Assembly: GCA_035555435.1 (NCBI GenBank)
Contig: DATMGN010000033.1
Span: 1 to 64,000, forward strand
DNA length: 64,000 nucleotides
Reading direction: 5' to 3'
Source: 73-13 sp035555435
GTDB lineage: Bacteria; Actinomycetota; Actinomycetes; Actinomycetales; Microbacteriaceae
This document shows positions 61,645 through 64,000 of this stretch, one piece after another. Each line of letters begins with the position of its first letter. Within the stretch, counting starts at the first letter, position 1. The notes beneath the pieces were generated by a model. The model did not search any database. It saw only the letters and a list, made by a program, of their open reading frames with translations, and had not been told where the DNA came from. A program made the translations under genes and the position numbers.

Positions 61645-62849
61645 CCGACGGCCCCCTCATCGAAGAGCTCGAACCATTGGCCGGCGGTCGTCATGTCCTT
61701 GTCGCCGCGCCCCGACAGGTTCACGAGGATGATCGCGTCCGGGCCGAGCTCCTGGCCGACCCGGATGGCGCCTGCGAGCGCGTGCGCGGACTCGATCGCG
61801 GGGATGATGCCCTCGGTGCGGGACAGCAGGCGCAGGGCCTCCATCGCCTCGGCATCGGTCGCCGGCAGGTACTCGGCGCGGCCGATGTCGGCGAGCCACG
61901 CGTGCTCCGGCCCGACGCCCGGATAGTCGAGGCCCGCGCTGATCGAATGCGACTCGACCGTCTGCCCGTCCTCGTCCTGGAGCACGTAGGTCCGGGCGCC
62001 GTGCAGCACACCGGGCCGCCCGCGTTCGATCGAAGCCGCATGCTTGGGGGTGTCGACGCCGTCGCCGGCCGCCTCGTAGCCGATGAGTCGGACGCCGGGA
62101 TCGTCGAGGAACGCGTCGAAGATGCCGATCGCGTTCGATCCGCCGCCAACGCACGCCGCGACGACGTCGGGCAGGCGACCCGTGAGCTGCAGCACCTGCT
62201 CGCGCGCCTCCTCGCCGATGATCTTCTGGAAGTCGCGGACCATCGCCGGGAAGGGGTGCGGTCCCGCGGCGGTGCCGAAGATGTAGTTGGTCGTGTCGAC
62301 GCTCGCGACCCAGTCGCGGTACGCCTCGTTGATCGCGTCCTTGAGCGTGCGGCTGCCCGTCGTCACGGGGACCACCTCGGCGCCGAGGAGTCGCATGCGC
62401 GCGACGTTGAGCGCCTGGCGCTGCGTGTCGACCTCGCCCATGTAGATCGTGCATTCGAAGCCGAAGAGCGCCGCCGCGGTCGCGGTCGCGACACCGTGCT
62501 GGCCCGCGCCCGTCTCCGCGATCACCCGCGTCTTGCCGAGCCGCTTCGTCAGCAGCGCCTGGCCCAGCACGTTGTTGATCTTGTGGGAGCCCGTGTGGTT
62601 GAGGTCCTCGCGCTTGAGGATGATGCGGGCGCCACCCGCGTGCTGCGCGAATCGCGGCACCTCGGTGATGATCGACGGCCGACCGGTGTAGTGCTCGTGC
62701 AGCTGCGCGAGCTCCGCCTGCGCCGCCGGGTCGACACGCATCGCCTCGTAGCCCTCGGTCAGCTCGTCGATCGCCGCGATGAGCGACTCGGGCATGTAGC
62801 GCCCGCCGTACTCGCCGAAGAACGGCCCCCGCTCGTCCCTGAGTCCCAT
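61641..62849 (-). CDS. trpB: Tryptophan synthase beta chain
   Basis: PLP enzyme joining indole and serine. 402 aa. The PLP lysine is in NHTGSHKINN, the glutamate region in AETGAGQHG, and the phosphate loop in CVGGGSNAIG. ATG at 62849 with GGAGG 6 nt upstream, overlapping the end of trpC (1-nt gap). Long open frame upstream rejected as antisense or out of frame to trpC. Confidence 0.97.
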   Translation of the reverse strand: MGLRDERGPFFGEYGGRYMPESLIAAIDELTEGYEAMRVDPAAQAELAQLHEHYTGRPSIITEVPRFAQHAGGARIILKREDLNHTGSHKINNVLGQALLTKRLGKTRVIAETGAGQHGVATATAAALFGFECTIYMGEVDTQRQALNVARMRLLGAEVVPVTTGSRTLKDAINEAYRDWVASVDTTNYIFGTAAGPHPFPAMVRDFQKIIGEEAREQVLQLTGRLPDVVAACVGGGSNAIGIFDAFLDDPGVRLIGYEAAGDGVDTPKHAASIERGRPGVLHGARTYVLQDEDGQTVESHSISAGLDYPGVGPEHAWLADIGRAEYLPATDAEAMEALRLLSRTEGIIPAIESAHALAGAIRVGQELGPDAIILVNLSGRGDKDMTTAGQWFELFDEGAVG

Positions 62850-62850
62850 C

Positions 62851-63636
62851 TCACGCCTCCATGAAGGATCTGACCGCGCCGGCGGGGTCGCCGCCCGTGA
62901 CGAGCGCCTCGCCGACGAGGACGGCGTCGGCGCCGGCGGCCCGGTAGAACGCGACGTCGTCCGCGGTCCTGACCGCCGACTCGGCGACGCGGATCGCATC
63001 GGGCGGGAATGCGTCGGCGAGCCGGCCGAACAGCTCGCGGTCGAGCTCGAACGTGCGCAGGTCCCGCGCGTTGACGCCGACGAGAGCCGCCCCGATGTCG
63101 GCGGCGCGCTCGAGCTCATCGGCGTCGTGCGCCTCCACGAGCGGCGTCATGCCGAGCTCGCGGATGAAGTCGTGGAGTCGTGCGAGCGTCGGCTGGTCGA
63201 GCGCGGCGACGATGAGCAGCACGAGGTCCGCCCCCGCGGCGCGCGCCTCGAGCACCTGATACTCGTTGCCGATGAAGTCCTTGCGCAGTAGCGGCACCTC
63301 GACCGCGTCGCGCACCGCACGCAGGTCGTCGAGCGAGCCGCCGAAGCGCCGTGACTCGGTCAGCACGCTGATCGCGCTCGCGCCCCCGTCCGCATACTCG
63401 CGCGCGAGCACCGCGGGGTCCGGGATCGAGGCGAGGGAGCCGCGCGAAGGGCTCGCGCGCTTGATCTCCGCGATGACGTGCACCTGCTCGCGCGCCGCGA
63501 GTGCCGCGAGCGCATCGTGCGCGGGGGCGGCGTCGGTCGCGAGCGACTCGATGGCGCGCAGGGGGACGCGGTTCGCGCGCTCCGTGGCATCCTCGATCGC
63601 CCCGGCGAGGAGTCCCGCCAGCAGGCCTTCGGTCAT
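62851..63636 (-). CDS. trpC: Indole-3-glycerol phosphate synthase
   Basis: Ring-closing step before TrpA. The 261 aa form a TIM barrel with VIAEIKRASPSRG (catalytic lysine), LLRKDFIGNEYQ, LVEAHDADELERA, GVNARDLRTFELD and ESAVRTADDV. ATG at 63636 lies 4 nt after the HGxxPAAW gene stop with little ribosome-binding site, so coupling is likely. Confidence 0.96.
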   Translation of the reverse strand: MTEGLLAGLLAGAIEDATERANRVPLRAIESLATDAAPAHDALAALAAREQVHVIAEIKRASPSRGSLASIPDPAVLAREYADGGASAISVLTESRRFGGSLDDLRAVRDAVEVPLLRKDFIGNEYQVLEARAAGADLVLLIVAALDQPTLARLHDFIRELGMTPLVEAHDADELERAADIGAALVGVNARDLRTFELDRELFGRLADAFPPDAIRVAESAVRTADDVAFYRAAGADAVLVGEALVTGGDPAGAVRSFMEA

Positions 63637-63640
63637 GGTC

Positions 63641-63883
63641 TTAGTGCTTCGACTTGACCTTGGCGCCGCCGACACCGTAGCCGGCCGCCTTCATGACCCA
63701 GCCGACGATCGCCCCCACGAGGATCAGCGCGGCAGAGGCCCACACGAGCCACTGGGTGCCGAGGCCCTCGGCCGCGAACCAGAACGCGAACGTCCCGATG
63801 ACGAACGCGATCAGCATGATCGTCACGGCGGTCCAAGCGGCCGGCGAGTTGCCGTGACCCGGGTCGTTTGCTTCGTCGGTCAT
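63641..63883 (-). CDS. HGxxPAAW-motif membrane protein of the trp region
   Basis: 80 aa with two hydrophobic helices (about 17-38 and 45-68) and the family motif HGNSPAAW at 10-17. The family is found in actinobacterial trp clusters next to trpC; its role in tryptophan metabolism is unproven. ATG is 7 nt after TAGGAT. Confidence 0.88.
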   Translation of the reverse strand: MTDEANDPGHGNSPAAWTAVTIMLIAFVIGTFAFWFAAEGLGTQWLVWASAALILVGAIVGWVMKAAGYGVGGAKVKSKH

Positions 63884-63890
63884 GCAAGCG

Positions 63891-63896
63891 ATCCTA
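63891..63896 (-). promoter_or_regulatory. -10 element of the HGxxPAAW-trpCBA unit
   Basis: TAGGAT, 7 nt before the ATG at 63883; its TAG is the stop codon of the upstream gene. Confidence 0.4.
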
Positions 63897-64000
63897 GTCG
63901 TTCGTCGGGTCCTCGCCCGCGCTCAGCGCGTCCCAGGTGTCGCGCGGGTCGTCGGCGCCGTCGCGCTGCCGGACGCGGCGACGCTTCGCGGCGGCCCACA
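63894..64000 (-). CDS. C-terminal end of trp-region membrane protein (partial)
   Basis: Only the last 35 codons lie in the window. They encode a basic stretch (KRRRVRQRDG) and end in DTWDALSAGEDPTND. This tail is typical of the Trp biosynthesis-associated membrane protein encoded between trpE and trpC in Microbacteriaceae, but the membrane part is outside the window, so the call rests on position and tail only. Confidence 0.55.
   Translation of the reverse strand, partial: WAAAKRRRVRQRDGADDPRDTWDALSAGEDPTND

Overview
The window is a dense, high-GC chromosomal segment of an actinobacterium, most likely a member of the Microbacteriaceae. The evidence is the set of actinobacterial genes (rbpA, whiA, opcA, an ANTAR response regulator of the PdtaR type, the HGxxPAAW membrane protein in the trp region), a suf operon with a Rieske-type protein inside it, a tkt-tal-pgi-zwf-opcA-pgl operon, and the conserved actinobacterial order pdtaR - polA - rpsA - coaE - uvrB - uvrA. 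No IS element, prophage, CRISPR array or rRNA was seen; the only RNA gene found is a tRNA-Leu(CAA). No stretch longer than 300 bases lacks a gene.

Layout. 1-3.3 kb: glycine cleavage gcvH-gcvP. 3.3-7.3 kb: Fe-S assembly operon sufB-sufD-Rieske-sufC-sufT-like on the minus strand. 7.3-10.1 kb: heme A synthesis genes ctaA (+) and ctaB (-), converging on a 5'-truncated DUF559 gene. 10.1-18.1 kb: pentose-phosphate operon whose six genes all overlap by 4 nt. 18.1-22.5 kb: rbpA, secG, tpiA, pgk, gap and a superoxide dismutase. 22.5-32.8 kb: whiA-rapZ-uvrC, uvrA, an SDR oxidoreductase, uvrB, coaE. 33.0-36.5 kb: an OmpR-type regulator facing a histidine kinase co-encoded with a membrane protein that carries a degenerate GGDEF domain. 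36.5-42.4 kb: a small conserved protein, rpsA, a sortase-type surface protein, an ECF sigma factor fused to a zinc-finger/membrane domain, and a lipoprotein. 42.4-50 kb: DUF885 hydrolase, polA, thioesterase, a complete DUF559 protein bracketed by two related palindromic repeats, pdtaR, tRNA-Leu, and an LLM-family oxidoreductase. 50-59.2 kb: serine hydrolase lipoprotein, pyk, gltD, gltB. 59.3-64 kb: lgt, a small membrane protein, and trpA-trpB-trpC, an HGxxPAAW protein and the end of another trp-region membrane protein.

Together the genes cover central carbon flow (Embden-Meyerhof, pentose phosphate, pyruvate kinase), nitrogen assimilation (GOGAT), tryptophan synthesis, Fe-S and heme cofactor supply, and nucleotide-excision repair (uvrA, uvrB and uvrC are all present).

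The most interesting non-gene signal is transcriptional. At least fourteen genes have a TANNNT -10 element placed 6-8 nt before the start codon with no room for a ribosome-binding site, which predicts widespread leaderless mRNAs. Other points to follow up are the ECF sigma/anti-sigma-like fusion beside a surface protein gene, the DUF559 cassette between outward-facing ~50-bp palindromes, a hairpin that buries the start site of the gene after rpsA, 11-bp-phased direct repeats beside the OmpR-type regulator, and a TrpA that lacks its N-terminal helix.
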